DNA of 64,000 nucleotides from Oleidesulfovibrio sp047973035 (GCF_047973035.1 NZ_JBKEBF010000011.1:41068-105067); one strand, 5' to 3'; positions 35,843 through 44,728 are shown, numbered from the stretch's first letter. Numbers and translations: made by a program. Notes: a model not told the origin generated them from the letters alone.

Positions 35843-35871
35843 ATTTAACAAAGCTCCCCTTGCGCTGTCAA
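35843..35871 (-). promoter_or_regulatory. Strong sigma-70 type promoter of aprBA
   Basis: On the minus strand TTGACA (35871-35866, perfect consensus) and TTAAAT (35848-35843) are separated by 17 bases. Start of transcription would be near 35836. The strength fits the high level of APS reductase in sulfate reducers. Confidence 0.8.
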
Positions 35872-35945
35872 CAGACTTGTTCTTTTTTTTCACAACCATT
35901 TTAATTTTGTAGAAAATACAGCAAAAAAACGGTTATCCTACCCTC

Positions 35946-35967
35946 TCACAAAGAGCTTGTGAACAAG
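35946..35967. promoter_or_regulatory. Overlapping palindromes upstream of aprB (possible regulator site)
   Basis: TCACAA-AGAGC-TTGTGA (35946-35962) is a perfect inverted repeat, and it overlaps a second one, CTTGT-GA-ACAAG (35956-35967). It lies about 75 bases upstream of the aprB -35 box. A site for a CRP/FNR-type or other dimeric regulator is possible; the regulator cannot be named. Confidence 0.45.
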
Positions 35968-36288
35968 TTTGTCGGTCGGGTTCAGTGCCATTTACCCTTA
36001 TTATCTAAATGATTCAACCCTGCTGAGCCGTTTTCCGCTTAATTTACGCATTTTTTCACTAGCCCGTTTCACAATCGCCACTTACGGGGCTGATTCTTCT
36101 TTTCGCTTCGCTCTGCAGCCGCCTCAAAACCAAGATTGTGAACACTTGCACATAGCCACTTGCAACCATCGGTTGCGACTCTCTTATATTTATGTTCCCC
36201 GGAGCACCACTTCATGACAGAATAGACTTGCTCCCTTTCGCAATTCACGCTAGGGGAACGCCACATATTACCTACCGGAAGGCTTATA
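35968..36288. other. Remaining divergent region between aprB and the EPSP-synthase-like gene
   Basis: No gene is supported. The upstream signals of the plus-strand gene at 36289 should lie here, but no clear promoter was found. The sequence ACTTGCA occurs twice within 22 bases near 36142-36165. Confidence 0.35.
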
Positions 36289-37944
36289 ATGCATAATGAC
36301 TCACCCCGTCCCAAGCATCGCCGGTCTCTTGTTGAAGAGATTGTCGATCTGGATCAGGAACTTTTCCGCCTGCTTAGTTATCGTTGCAGGCTGGTAGCCA
36401 AAACCCGCCGTCCCAAACGTGAAGGCACGGGTACAGACGAAGTAAATAACGAAAAGAAAATCAGACTCGCCTGGGAACGTACCTCGGCACACTATACAGG
36501 TGACCAGCGTCTGCTGCGCCAGCTTTTTTCCATGCTACAGGAGCTCGACCTTGCCGAGCGCAAAGAAGAAGACACCAGATCCGACTTCAACCTTGCCCCT
36601 CAGCAGCGCCCTGTATCTGTCAATATCGCAGGTCCCGGTTCCGCTATTCAGGCTCGCATCTGGATTGCTCTTGCCGCTGCCGCTGGTGCTGCGTCGCGTA
36701 TTGCCAACGTGGTCATTACCGACCCTGTCGTTGATCTGGTCAAAGCTCTGAACCAGTCCGGCGCAAAACTTTCCTGGGAAGGCGACTGCATTATCAGCAA
36801 GCAAGGCTCCGGTCTCGACTTTTCCGACAAAGTAGTCTTTGCCGGTGATGAAACGTTCAACGCATACCTGCTTGCGTTTCTGGCACTGCCCCACCCCGGC
36901 ATGGTCAAATTTACCGGCGGACACCAACTGAAGCTGGCAGACCTGACTCCTCTGCGTCACTTTCTGCCTTCTCTCGGCGCACGCATTGCCCATATGATTC
37001 CCAAGTCCAACGGACTTCCGCTGCGCCTTGAAAGCGCAGGCATGCTGCCCGACAGCGTCAAGGTTCCCGCCGCACTGCCGGAGGAAGGTCTGACGGCTCT
37101 GCTGCTGGCCGCCCCCGCATGGGGCGTGAACATTTCGATTGATCTGAGCGACTCGCCGCATCGCCAGACTGTTCTGGGTGCAGTTCTGCCTGCTCTCAAG
37201 GCTTCCGGTGCAGACGTTCAGTTGCACGAAGACACTCTGTCCGTCAGTCCCGGTCTGCCTTCCGTTCCTGCTGAAACATCGCTTGATATTGATCCGCTTC
37301 TGGCCTCATACATTCTTGCGCTGCCCGCATTCACTCAGGGCTACGTACAGCTTGGCGGCGGCTGGAACAGCAACCTGCATGGCATGGATGATGCCGAAGC
37401 ACTGTTGAAAGCCGCTGGCATCACAGCCAAGAACGTCGAAGAAGGCGTTCGCAGTGCTGCAACCGGAGACTGCGCTCTTGAAACACTGACGGAAGGCAAA
37501 AATCTGACAGCCCTTCCCGCGCAGTTGCGCCCGCTGGCGCTGGCGCTGGCGTCACATTGCGCAACGGCTTCCGGTTCCTGCACTCTTCCCGGCCTTGAGC
37601 GTGCACTGGCAGACCTGCCGGAATTCCGCGAAGGTGCTGACAGCTTTCTCACCCGTCTGGGACTGAATGCAGAAGGCGACACTCTGACCAAACCCGAAGG
37701 CAAACCCCAGATGCCGGCCCCGTGGACCTGCCCTGACGCTTGGTGGGCCATGGCATACGCACTGGCAGCCTTCAAACGTCCCTACGCCGCCGGTCTGCGC
37801 ATTGCCAACCCCGGTGTCATAACAGACCTGATGCCTTCCTTCTGGCTGCTTTACAACGGCCTTCCCAATCCGAATATGAAGCGCAAACCCAAGGAGTCAC
37901 CCGATGGAGACAAACCTGCTCGCAGACGAATCATTGCCGGATAA
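36289..37944 (+). CDS. EPSP-synthase-like protein lacking catalytic residues, with chorismate-mutase-like N-terminus
   Basis: 551 residues. Residues 12-95 resemble an AroQ chorismate mutase helix bundle (EEIVDLDQELFRLLSYRCRLVAKTRR). From about 105 the protein follows the 5-enolpyruvylshikimate-3-phosphate synthase fold: GPGSAIQARIWIALAAAAG matches the substrate loop but has no Lys; FTGGHQLKLADLTPL and SLGARI match the region after GNAGT, which itself is missing; LPEEGLTALLLAAP replaces SSQFLTALL; the KETDR motif is absent. It is therefore probably not an active EPSP synthase. It overlaps the next gene by 41 bases. Related genes are annotated as AroA; a pseudoenzyme or new activity is more likely. 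Confidence 0.7.
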   Translation: MHNDSPRPKHRRSLVEEIVDLDQELFRLLSYRCRLVAKTRRPKREGTGTDEVNNEKKIRLAWERTSAHYTGDQRLLRQLFSMLQELDLAERKEEDTRSDFNLAPQQRPVSVNIAGPGSAIQARIWIALAAAAGAASRIANVVITDPVVDLVKALNQSGAKLSWEGDCIISKQGSGLDFSDKVVFAGDETFNAYLLAFLALPHPGMVKFTGGHQLKLADLTPLRHFLPSLGARIAHMIPKSNGLPLRLESAGMLPDSVKVPAALPEEGLTALLLAAPAWGVNISIDLSDSPHRQTVLGAVLPALKASGADVQLHEDTLSVSPGLPSVPAETSLDIDPLLASYILALPAFTQGYVQLGGGWNSNLHGMDDAEALLKAAGITAKNVEEGVRSAATGDCALETLTEGKNLTALPAQLRPLALALASHCATASGSCTLPGLERALADLPEFREGADSFLTRLGLNAEGDTLTKPEGKPQMPAPWTCPDAWWAMAYALAAFKRPYAAGLRIANPGVITDLMPSFWLLYNGLPNPNMKRKPKESPDGDKPARRRIIAG

Positions 37945-38164
37945 TATTCCGGATGTTGAAGCCCTTATAGCAAGCTACAATAAGCAGCTGGAAACGATGG
38001 ATGAAACCATCGCCAAACTCCGCGCGTCTGAAGATTTCAAAAACGGCGTATTCTTTGCCAAAGAAATCCACGAAGCGCTCCAGTTGAAAAACCGCTACAC
38101 TGTGGAGCGCCAGTTTGCCAAAAACAGGCTCAACAGACTTCGTATGGAGCAGGAACCCTTCTGA
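37904..38164 (+). CDS. Small coiled-coil protein
   Basis: 86 residues, acidic at the N-terminus, then a long amphipathic helix (YNKQLETMDETIAKLRASED, later NRYTVERQFAKNRLNRLRME). AAGGAG lies nine bases before the ATG, inside the previous gene, so it is very likely translated together with the EPSP-synthase-like protein. No family recognised. A perfect terminator follows. Confidence 0.75.
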   Translation: METNLLADESLPDNIPDVEALIASYNKQLETMDETIAKLRASEDFKNGVFFAKEIHEALQLKNRYTVERQFAKNRLNRLRMEQEPF

Positions 38165-38182
38165 TTCCGCCCAAAAGCAAGT

Positions 38183-38212
38183 AAGGCGACACCCAACGGT
38201 GTCGCCTTTTTT
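38183..38212 (+). terminator. Terminator after the small coiled-coil gene
   Basis: AAGGCGACACC and GGTGTCGCCTT form a perfect 11-bp stem with a CAAC loop, followed by TTTT. Confidence 0.93.
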
Positions 38213-38239
38213 CTACCCGAACATCACAAAGGAAAGCCC

Positions 38240-38713
38240 ATGCGCCTGCACAAACGAGAAACGACCAGTCCCGAATCCATCAATGCCATTTTAGCAGCCG
38301 GCAGCCACTGCATTATCTCAATGGTAGCGCCGGACGGCTCTCCCTACGCAGTCCCCGTTAACTACGGCCATGATGGGACATCACTGTTTTTCCATTGCGC
38401 ACTGGAGGGCAAAAAACTTGAAATTCTGACTGCCAACCCAGCCGTGTGGGTTACGGTGGTCAGCCATATGCAGTTTGACGATGGAGGACCAACAGCCCCG
38501 GCATGCAAAGCGACTTCGGCGTTCTCCAGCCTGATGGCATCGGGAACGGCACATGTTCTGACCGATGAGAAAGAACGTTCGGAAGCCATGCGTTGTATTC
38601 TTCGCCATTTCAACATTGAGGACAGATCGCTCTCAGACATGATGCGAGTCACGGCACTTGTCCGCATTGACTTGACGGACATCTGCACAAAAGAGCGCCC
38701 GCTCAACAAATAA
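38240..38713 (+). CDS. Pyridoxamine 5'-phosphate oxidase-like flavoprotein (Nim-like)
   Basis: 157 residues with the split-barrel flavin-binding fold: CIISMVAPDGSPYAVPVNYG near residue 23, then LFFHCALEGKKLEIL and VWVTVV. This is the pattern of the family containing Nim nitroimidazole reductases and other small FMN proteins. It is cytoplasmic; the substrate is unknown. AAAGGAAAG precedes the start. Confidence 0.82.
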   Translation: MRLHKRETTSPESINAILAAGSHCIISMVAPDGSPYAVPVNYGHDGTSLFFHCALEGKKLEILTANPAVWVTVVSHMQFDDGGPTAPACKATSAFSSLMASGTAHVLTDEKERSEAMRCILRHFNIEDRSLSDMMRVTALVRIDLTDICTKERPLNK

Positions 38714-38734
38714 TCACCCCTGAAAGGCAAAAAA

Positions 38735-38768
38735 CAAAAGGCCGGAACCCAAAAGTTCCGGCCTCATC
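38735..38768 (-). terminator. Terminator between converging genes
   Basis: AGGCCGGAAC (38739-38748) pairs perfectly with GTTCCGGCCT (38755-38764). On the minus strand it is followed by a U-rich run (38731-38738), so it serves the aminotransferase gene; it could also stop the plus-strand flavoprotein transcript. Confidence 0.85.
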
Positions 38769-38789
38769 ATTTTCAGACAATCCGCAGCG

Positions 38790-39980
38790 CTATTTAAACT
38801 TTGCAATGGCTTTGGCAAATCCTGCAGCACTGCGCCGGATGACCTCTTCGCCAACGCAGAAGGTCAGGCGGAAATAACCGGGACCGCCAAAACCGGAACC
38901 GGGAACTGCCAGTACCTTCTCTTCCATCAGCACGCGGCAGAACTCTACATCGTCGCCACCGGGGGCCTTGGGGAAGAAGTAAAAGGCCCCCTTAGGCATG
39001 CTGAATTCATAGCCAGCCTCGGCAAGCACTTCTGCCATAGCATCTCTGCGGCGGGCATATACGTCAACGTCCACCTGAAAGCCGAGTGCATGCGCCATAA
39101 TATGCTGACCGATTACAGGCGGGTTGACGAAGCCGAGAATGCGGTTGGTCAATGTGAGAGCACCCATCAGCATTGCGCGCTCTTCCATACGCGGCGACAG
39201 GCAGATGTAGCCCACACGCTCGCCAGCCAGAGACAGGTTTTTGGAAAAGCTGCTGACAACTGCGCTATAAGGATAGATGGGCAACACACTGGGCACGGTG
39301 ATACCATCGAACGCGAGGAAGCGATAAGGTTCGTCAGAAATCAGGAAGATGGGACGACCGTTTTCTGCGCTTTTACGCTCCAGCATGGCGCCGAGAGCTT
39401 CAAGTTCTTCCTTGCTGTACACCACGCCGGTGGGGTTGTTGGGCGAATTGATGATAAGCACACGGGTTTTGACAGTAATCTGAGCCTCAACGGCATCAAT
39501 ATCCAGCTCAAAGGTATCAGGGCGGCTCATGGCAGTTTTAAACACACCGCGATGATTAGATACATAAAAGCCGTATTCAACAAAGAACGGCGCAACGGCG
39601 ATCACTTCGTCACCGGCTTCAAGCACCGCGCGGAAGAAAGCATTCAGCGCACCAGCTGCGCCGCAGGAAAGCAACAGATCGCCAGCTTCCACAGCATAAC
39701 CCTGTTCTTCAGAAACCTGCTTTGCCAAGGCTTCGCGAGCCCACGGAAAACCACCATTCGGCATATACCCGAAAGCAAATGGTTTATCGGCATTATCTGC
39801 AACCTTACGCAACGCTTCGCCCACGGCAGGCGGTGCAGGCAGGTCAGGGTTTCCAAGACTGAAGTCGCACACTGCGTCTTCACCAAATTCTTTTTTCAGT
39901 GCAATTCCGGCCTCGAACATCTTACGAATCCAAGATGATTTTTCAAGGTATCCTGTGATTTCTGCGGAAATAAGCGACAT
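38790..39980 (-). CDS. Class I aminotransferase (aspartate-aminotransferase type)
   Basis: PLP enzyme of fold type I (396 residues). The substrate-binding opening is CDFSLGNPDLP, PNNPTGVVYSKEE carries the Asn/Pro cofactor contact, and the Schiff-base lysine lies in SSFSKNLSLAGERVGY near residue 237. RLTFCVGEE near the C-terminus carries the carboxylate-binding Arg. The start at 39980 has GAGGTGG upstream; an in-frame extension of 26 codons before it is not family-like. Probably an amino-acid/2-oxo-acid transaminase; the exact substrate is open. Confidence 0.88.
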   Translation of the reverse strand: MSLISAEITGYLEKSSWIRKMFEAGIALKKEFGEDAVCDFSLGNPDLPAPPAVGEALRKVADNADKPFAFGYMPNGGFPWAREALAKQVSEEQGYAVEAGDLLLSCGAAGALNAFFRAVLEAGDEVIAVAPFFVEYGFYVSNHRGVFKTAMSRPDTFELDIDAVEAQITVKTRVLIINSPNNPTGVVYSKEELEALGAMLERKSAENGRPIFLISDEPYRFLAFDGITVPSVLPIYPYSAVVSSFSKNLSLAGERVGYICLSPRMEERAMLMGALTLTNRILGFVNPPVIGQHIMAHALGFQVDVDVYARRRDAMAEVLAEAGYEFSMPKGAFYFFPKAPGGDDVEFCRVLMEEKVLAVPGSGFGGPGYFRLTFCVGEEVIRRSAAGFAKAIAKFK

Positions 39981-40165
39981 GTCCACCTCGTACTGTCGTA
40001 AAGCTTGGCCGTTGCAAAACGGCTGTTTTTTCAGACTCAACCACAATCCGATAGGCAATACCGGTTCTGTTGTCCAGTGAACACGCTACATACACGCCAC
40101 ATGCCACCGGCACTACGATTCATCCGGCACAGCCGGCATAATGTGCAATTAATCTTCATAGATTA

Positions 40166-40194
40166 TTGAATCACGCGCATCATGCCGCTATAGT
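40166..40194 (+). promoter_or_regulatory. Sigma-70 type promoter of the SulP gene
   Basis: TTGAAT (40166-40171) and TATAGT (40189-40194) with a 17-base spacer. Transcription would start near 40201, about 75 bases before the gene. Confidence 0.7.
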
Positions 40195-40276
40195 AGATAA
40201 TCCGGCATTATGATACGCAGGATAATCAAGCACCACATTCAGCTAACCACAAGCTCATAAACGGAGCATTCGCATA

Positions 40277-42052
40277 ATGAAATCCGGCATCACAACGTTT
40301 TTGCCTTTTTTAAGCTGGCTGCCCAAAACCACTCCGCAAAGCGCACGCGCCGACCTTCTGGCAGGGCTGACAGGCGCTATCATCGTTCTGCCGCAGGGTG
40401 TCGCCTTTGCCACGCTGGCAGGGCTGCCCCCTGAATACGGCATTTACACAGCCATTGTTCCGGCCATCATTGCAGCACTGTTCGGCTCATCCATGCACCT
40501 TGTCTCCGGACCGACTACAGCTATCTCTCTGGTCATTTTTTCCAATGTCAGCGAGCTGGCTACGGCAGGAACGCCTTATTACATCGGGCTGGTTCTCAGC
40601 ATGACTCTGCTGGCGGGATTGATACAATTCATTCTTGGCTCTGCCCGACTGGGATCTGTGGTCAACTTTGTGTCCCACTCTGTGCTGACAGGATTTACTA
40701 CAGGAGCTGCAATTCTTATCGCGGCAAGCCAATTGAGCGGTTTTGCAGGAGTCTCCATTCCGCGAAGCGGCTTTTTACCTAAAGATCTCTGGGCATTGTT
40801 CAGCATGTTGCCTCAGGCCAGCTGGCATGCTGCAGCCATTGCTATGGCTACATTTGTAACAGCACTGCTGGTACGAAGCATAGATAAAAGGCTACCCGCC
40901 ATGTTGGTGGCAATGATAGTCGGCGGACTGGTCTGTCTGGGCATCGACGGCGCAGAAAACGGAGTGCGCATGGTAGGCGCACTGCATGCGGCAATCCCGC
41001 CGTTTTCCGTGCCGGAGTTTGACCCGCAACGGTTGGGCACGCTGTTACCCGGCGCCCTTGCCGTGGCCATGCTGGGGCTGGCTGAAGCTGTTTCCATTGC
41101 CCGTTCCATAGGCACGCTTTCGCATCAGCGCATCGATAACAATCAGGAATTTATCGGACAAGGGCTGTCAAACATCGTGGGATGCTTCTTCTCAGCGTAC
41201 GCATCCTCCGGCTCATTCACCCGAACCGGCGTCAACTATGCTGCCGGTGCCCGCTCTCCTCTTTCTGCTATTTTTGCAGCTTTGTTACTGGTCGGCTTGG
41301 TATCTTTGATGGGCGGGCTCGCGGCGTACCTTCCGTTACCTGCCATGGCGGGTGTCATCATGCTTGTAGCCTGGAACCTGCTGGACTTTGAACATATCCG
41401 CCGCATCATGCGTGCAGGCAGCGGCGAACCGCTGGTGTTTGCGGTCACGCTGGTGTCCACCCTTACTGTAAAGCTGGAATTTGCACTTATTGCTGGTGTC
41501 GCTCTTTCGCTGCTTATTTACCTGCACCGCACCACTCATCCTCATTTCATGCCTATGGCCCCTGTCATCATCGACGGCAGCAGACACATCATCCGGCAGG
41601 AAACCCGTGCACTCCCTGAGTGCCCCCAGATAAAAATTCTCCGCCTCGACGGTTCGCTTTTCTTTGGTGCGGCAGAGCATGTGGCAGAAGAGCTGGAGGA
41701 GGTTGTAGAAAAAAACCGAGGGCAGGATCATATACTGATCATAGCCAGCGGCATTAACTTTATCGACTACTCGGGCTGCGAAACCATTTTTGAAGAACGC
41801 AGACTGTTACAGGCGTCAGGAATCAAATTGTATATGTGTTCCGCCAACCCGGGCGTAAAAGCAACTATGGAACGCATGCAGTGCGGCCCGTCAATACCGC
41901 TTTATGCTGATAAGGCTGAAGCCATCGCCCAAATAGTTCCGGAGCTTGATATGAAAAGATGTGCGACCTGCACCCGCAGAGTCTTTCAGGAGTGCGCGAC
42001 ACTGCCGGGGGCAGAGCTGGAGGCTGAAAACACAGAAAAGTGTTCAGTCTGA
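40277..42052 (+). CDS. SulP-family anion permease with STAS domain
   Basis: A 591-residue inner-membrane transporter. Residues 1-420 carry about 12 hydrophobic segments, with the family motifs ADLLAGLTGAIIVLPQGVAFA and LAGLPPEYGIYTAIVPAIIAALFGSS near the N-terminus and GSFTRTGVNYAAGARSPLS near 315. Residues 440-560 are a cytoplasmic STAS domain (KILRLDGSLFFGAAEHV, GINFIDYSGCE). A Cys-rich tail follows (CATCTRRVFQECATLPG). SulP proteins carry sulfate, bicarbonate or dicarboxylates; in a sulfate reducer sulfate is plausible but not proven. Confidence 0.9.
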   Translation: MKSGITTFLPFLSWLPKTTPQSARADLLAGLTGAIIVLPQGVAFATLAGLPPEYGIYTAIVPAIIAALFGSSMHLVSGPTTAISLVIFSNVSELATAGTPYYIGLVLSMTLLAGLIQFILGSARLGSVVNFVSHSVLTGFTTGAAILIAASQLSGFAGVSIPRSGFLPKDLWALFSMLPQASWHAAAIAMATFVTALLVRSIDKRLPAMLVAMIVGGLVCLGIDGAENGVRMVGALHAAIPPFSVPEFDPQRLGTLLPGALAVAMLGLAEAVSIARSIGTLSHQRIDNNQEFIGQGLSNIVGCFFSAYASSGSFTRTGVNYAAGARSPLSAIFAALLLVGLVSLMGGLAAYLPLPAMAGVIMLVAWNLLDFEHIRRIMRAGSGEPLVFAVTLVSTLTVKLEFALIAGVALSLLIYLHRTTHPHFMPMAPVIIDGSRHIIRQETRALPECPQIKILRLDGSLFFGAAEHVAEELEEVVEKNRGQDHILIIASGINFIDYSGCETIFEERRLLQASGIKLYMCSANPGVKATMERMQCGPSIPLYADKAEAIAQIVPELDMKRCATCTRRVFQECATLPGAELEAENTEKCSV

Positions 42053-42191
42053 TGACAGCCTGAAAAACGTGGAAGGCATTTCTCTGGCGCACAGTCCGCG
42101 GCTGGAAGTCTCCATCCCACTACCAAGGGAAAAGCAGATTTGCACAGCCAGTTTCTGCAGCTTGGCCCCTTCCAACCAACAATGAACACCA

Positions 42192-42223
42192 GCCGCCCCA
42201 ATCAGGGCGGCCGGTTTGCTTTT
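42192..42223 (+). terminator. Terminator after the SulP gene
   Basis: GCCGCCC (42192-42198) pairs with GGGCGGC (42205-42211), followed by a T-rich stretch interrupted by GC (TTTGCTTTT). Confidence 0.7.
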
Positions 42224-42524
42224 ATCGCAGTTAGGCATCATTGTTTTCTGCCGCAGTCAGGCGCATGATCCTCTCTGGCCTGTCTGATGATACAACCGCA
42301 GTTATTGCGACTGCGGGGTGCATTTCTTTATGTGATAGCCCCACAGGACAGAATCCTTCCGTGCAGCAAAGCGTACGCTCTGACCTTGCGTAAAAGCAGC
42401 ACTTTCCGCTACACACACGGAGCCCGTCGCAACGGGGCACTGCGGGCAAGCCAAACTCTATCCTTGACTTCCGCGTAGAAGTCACTTAACGAATCGCCTC
42501 TTACGTTGTTAACTTGGGGTTATC
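42224..42524. other. Intergenic region before ffh
   Basis: No gene is supported. TTGACT at 42463-42468 is a fair -35 box, but no good -10 follows at the right distance. It lies over a short palindrome, GACTTC-CGCGTA-GAAGTC. Confidence 0.35.
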
Positions 42525-44081
42525 ATGTTCGAAACGCTTTCCGATCGATTGTCGTCGGTATTCAAGAAGTTCAGCGGCCAGAAACGGTTAACTGAAGAAA
42601 ACGTGCAGGAAGGCCTGCGCGAAGTTCGCCTTGCGCTGCTTGAGGCCGACGTCAACTTTAAGGTCGTCAAGCAGTTCATTGACCGTGTACGCGACAAATG
42701 CCTTGGGCAGGACGTTCTTAAAGGTCTTAATCCTGCACAGCAGGTCATCAAAATCGTCAACGACGAGATGGTGGAACTGCTGGGCGGCGAGACTACGGGA
42801 TTGGACCTGCGCGGCAAGCAGCCCTACGTCATCATGATGGTGGGCCTGCAGGGCTCGGGTAAAACCACGTCCACAGGCAAGCTGGCCAACCATCTGCGCA
42901 AAAACAGCATGCGTCCGTATCTGGCGCCGGCAGACGTATACCGCCCTGCTGCTATCGACCAGCTGAAAACGCTGGCCTCGCAGCTGGATATGCCCGTATA
43001 CGACTCCACGGTGCAGATGAATCCGGTTGATATTGCCAAAAACGCAGTAGCAGCCGCCAAAGAGCAGCAGTGCAACGTCGTCATCCTTGACACCGCAGGC
43101 CGTCTGCACATCGACGAAACACTGATGCAGGAACTGGTAGCCATCAAAGAGGCTGTCGGTCCGCAGGAAATTTTATTCGTTGCTGACGCCATGACAGGTC
43201 AGGACGCCGTTACCGTTGCTGAAGCGTTTAACGCAAAGCTCGACATTACCGGTGTTGTTCTGACCAAAATGGACGGTGACGCGCGCGGCGGTGCTGCGCT
43301 GTCCATCAAGACGGTTACCGGCAAGTCGGTAAAGTTCGTCGGTATGGGCGAAAAGCTTTCCGACCTTGAAATCTTCCACCCCGACCGGATCGCCAGCCGT
43401 ATTCTGGGCATGGGTGACGTTCTGACGCTTATTGAAAAGGCGCAGACAACCATCAAGGAAGAAGAGGCGGAAGAACTTGGCCGCAAAATGCAGCGGGCCG
43501 AGTTTGACTTTGAAGATTTTCTTACCCAGATGCGCCGCATGCGCAAACTGGGTTCTCTTGAAAGTATCATGAAGCTGATTCCCGGCATGGGAGCCCTGCG
43601 CGAAAAGCTGGGCAACATGCAGGTTCCTGAAAAGGAAATGGCGCGCATCGAAGCCATTATCAACTCCATGACCCTGAAGGAACGGCGTCAGCCTGCCCTG
43701 ATGAGTACCAGCCGCAAAGAACGCATTGCCAAAGGTTCCGGCACCACTGTAAAAGAAGTGGATAAACTGCTGGCCAACTTTGAAGGCATGCGTCAGATGA
43801 TGAAGCAGATGATGGGCGGCGGTAAAAAGAAAAAAGGTAAAATGCCCAAACTGCCCGGCATGGGCGGCAAGGGAATGCCTGATCCTTCAGCGCTGGGTGA
43901 TCTTTCATCCCTTGGCGGAATGCCCGGCATGGGCGGACTTCCCGGGATGGGCGGAATGCCCGGTATGCCGGGAATGGATGGCATGCAGCCCTCCGGTCCC
44001 AGCAAGCAAGAGCTGAAGAAAAAAAGAGATCAGCGCAAAAAAGACAAACAAAAAAAGAAACAGGGCAAGAAAAAAAGGTAA
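42525..44081 (+). CDS. ffh: Signal recognition particle protein Ffh
   Basis: SRP54-type GTPase (518 residues) that with 4.5S RNA takes nascent membrane proteins to FtsY. N domain residues 1-95; GTPase with GLQGSGKTTSTGKLA near 108, DTAGRLHIDE near 188 and TKMDGDARGG near 246; methionine-rich M domain from 300. The C-terminal 70 residues are unusual: Gly/Met/Pro repeats (MPGMGGLPGMGGMPG) and a final Lys-rich tail. It begins the ffh-rpsP-khpA-rimM-trmD-rplS series. Confidence 0.97.
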   Translation: MFETLSDRLSSVFKKFSGQKRLTEENVQEGLREVRLALLEADVNFKVVKQFIDRVRDKCLGQDVLKGLNPAQQVIKIVNDEMVELLGGETTGLDLRGKQPYVIMMVGLQGSGKTTSTGKLANHLRKNSMRPYLAPADVYRPAAIDQLKTLASQLDMPVYDSTVQMNPVDIAKNAVAAAKEQQCNVVILDTAGRLHIDETLMQELVAIKEAVGPQEILFVADAMTGQDAVTVAEAFNAKLDITGVVLTKMDGDARGGAALSIKTVTGKSVKFVGMGEKLSDLEIFHPDRIASRILGMGDVLTLIEKAQTTIKEEEAEELGRKMQRAEFDFEDFLTQMRRMRKLGSLESIMKLIPGMGALREKLGNMQVPEKEMARIEAIINSMTLKERRQPALMSTSRKERIAKGSGTTVKEVDKLLANFEGMRQMMKQMMGGGKKKKGKMPKLPGMGGKGMPDPSALGDLSSLGGMPGMGGLPGMGGMPGMPGMDGMQPSGPSKQELKKKRDQRKKDKQKKKQGKKKR

Positions 44082-44164
44082 GATTGCGGCCAGCGCAGGG
44101 AGTGTCCCCTTGCGATTTCCCGCAAATACCATATTATGCCATAAAATAATGGGAGAGTGTCATT

Positions 44165-44404
44165 ATGGCCGTTAAGCTTAGATTGACCCGTATGGGCAAC
44201 AAAAAACGCGCTTTTTACCGCATCATTGCTATCAACAGCGAAGCTCGTCGTGAAGGCCGTCCTTTGGACTACCTTGGTTTTTACAACCCCATGGTGGATC
44301 CCGCCGAAGTTAAAATCGACAACGACAAGGTACAGAAGTGGCTTGATCGCGGCGCAGAACCCACCGACACCGTACGCGCTCTGCTGAAAAAGAACGCGAA
44401 GTAG
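44165..44404 (+). CDS. rpsP: 30S ribosomal protein S16
   Basis: 79 residues with the full S16 signature: VKLRLTRMGNKKRAFYRIIA, then RPLDYLGFYNP and KIDNDKVQKWLDRGAEPTDTV. It lies between ffh and khpA as in many bacteria. Confidence 0.97.
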   Translation: MAVKLRLTRMGNKKRAFYRIIAINSEARREGRPLDYLGFYNPMVDPAEVKIDNDKVQKWLDRGAEPTDTVRALLKKNAK

Positions 44405-44494
44405 TCGCGGTCGAAGTAGAACCGAAAAACGGTCTATCGCGGCAGCGCCTCTTTCACGCTGTTAATCCTGTGGAAGCACTAGTGGAGGTGAGCC

Positions 44495-44728
44495 ATGTTG
44501 AAGGAACTCGTCGAGTACATTGCCAAGTCTCTTGTGGATAACCCCGATGCTGTTGTGGTTACCGAGGTTGAAGGTGAACAGACATCTGTTCTCGAACTGA
44601 AAGTGGCGAAGGAAGACCTCGGCAAAGTTATAGGCAAGCAGGGGCGTACTGCCCGTGCTATACGCACCATCCTCGGCGCTGCCTCCACCAAGGTCAGAAA
44701 GCGTTCTGTTCTGGAAATTCTGGAATAG
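44495..44728 (+). CDS. khpA: KH-domain RNA-binding protein KhpA
   Basis: 77 residues, a single KH domain with the RNA-binding loop KVIGKQGRTARAIRTIL (GKQG). The opening LKELVEYIAKSLVDNPDAV is typical of the KhpA/YlqC family. It is found between rpsP and rimM in many genomes and binds a range of RNAs. GGAGGTGA precedes the start. Confidence 0.93.
   Translation: MLKELVEYIAKSLVDNPDAVVVTEVEGEQTSVLELKVAKEDLGKVIGKQGRTARAIRTILGAASTKVRKRSVLEILE

Noticed and set aside
35669..35912. Short frames on both strands in the aprB leader
   Set aside because: They result from the inverted-repeat structure of the leader. Neither has a ribosome binding site or family resemblance, and the region is explained as untranslated leader.
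42231..42485. 84-codon minus-strand frame before ffh
   Set aside because: No ribosome binding site and no recognisable sequence; the region is better seen as intergenic.
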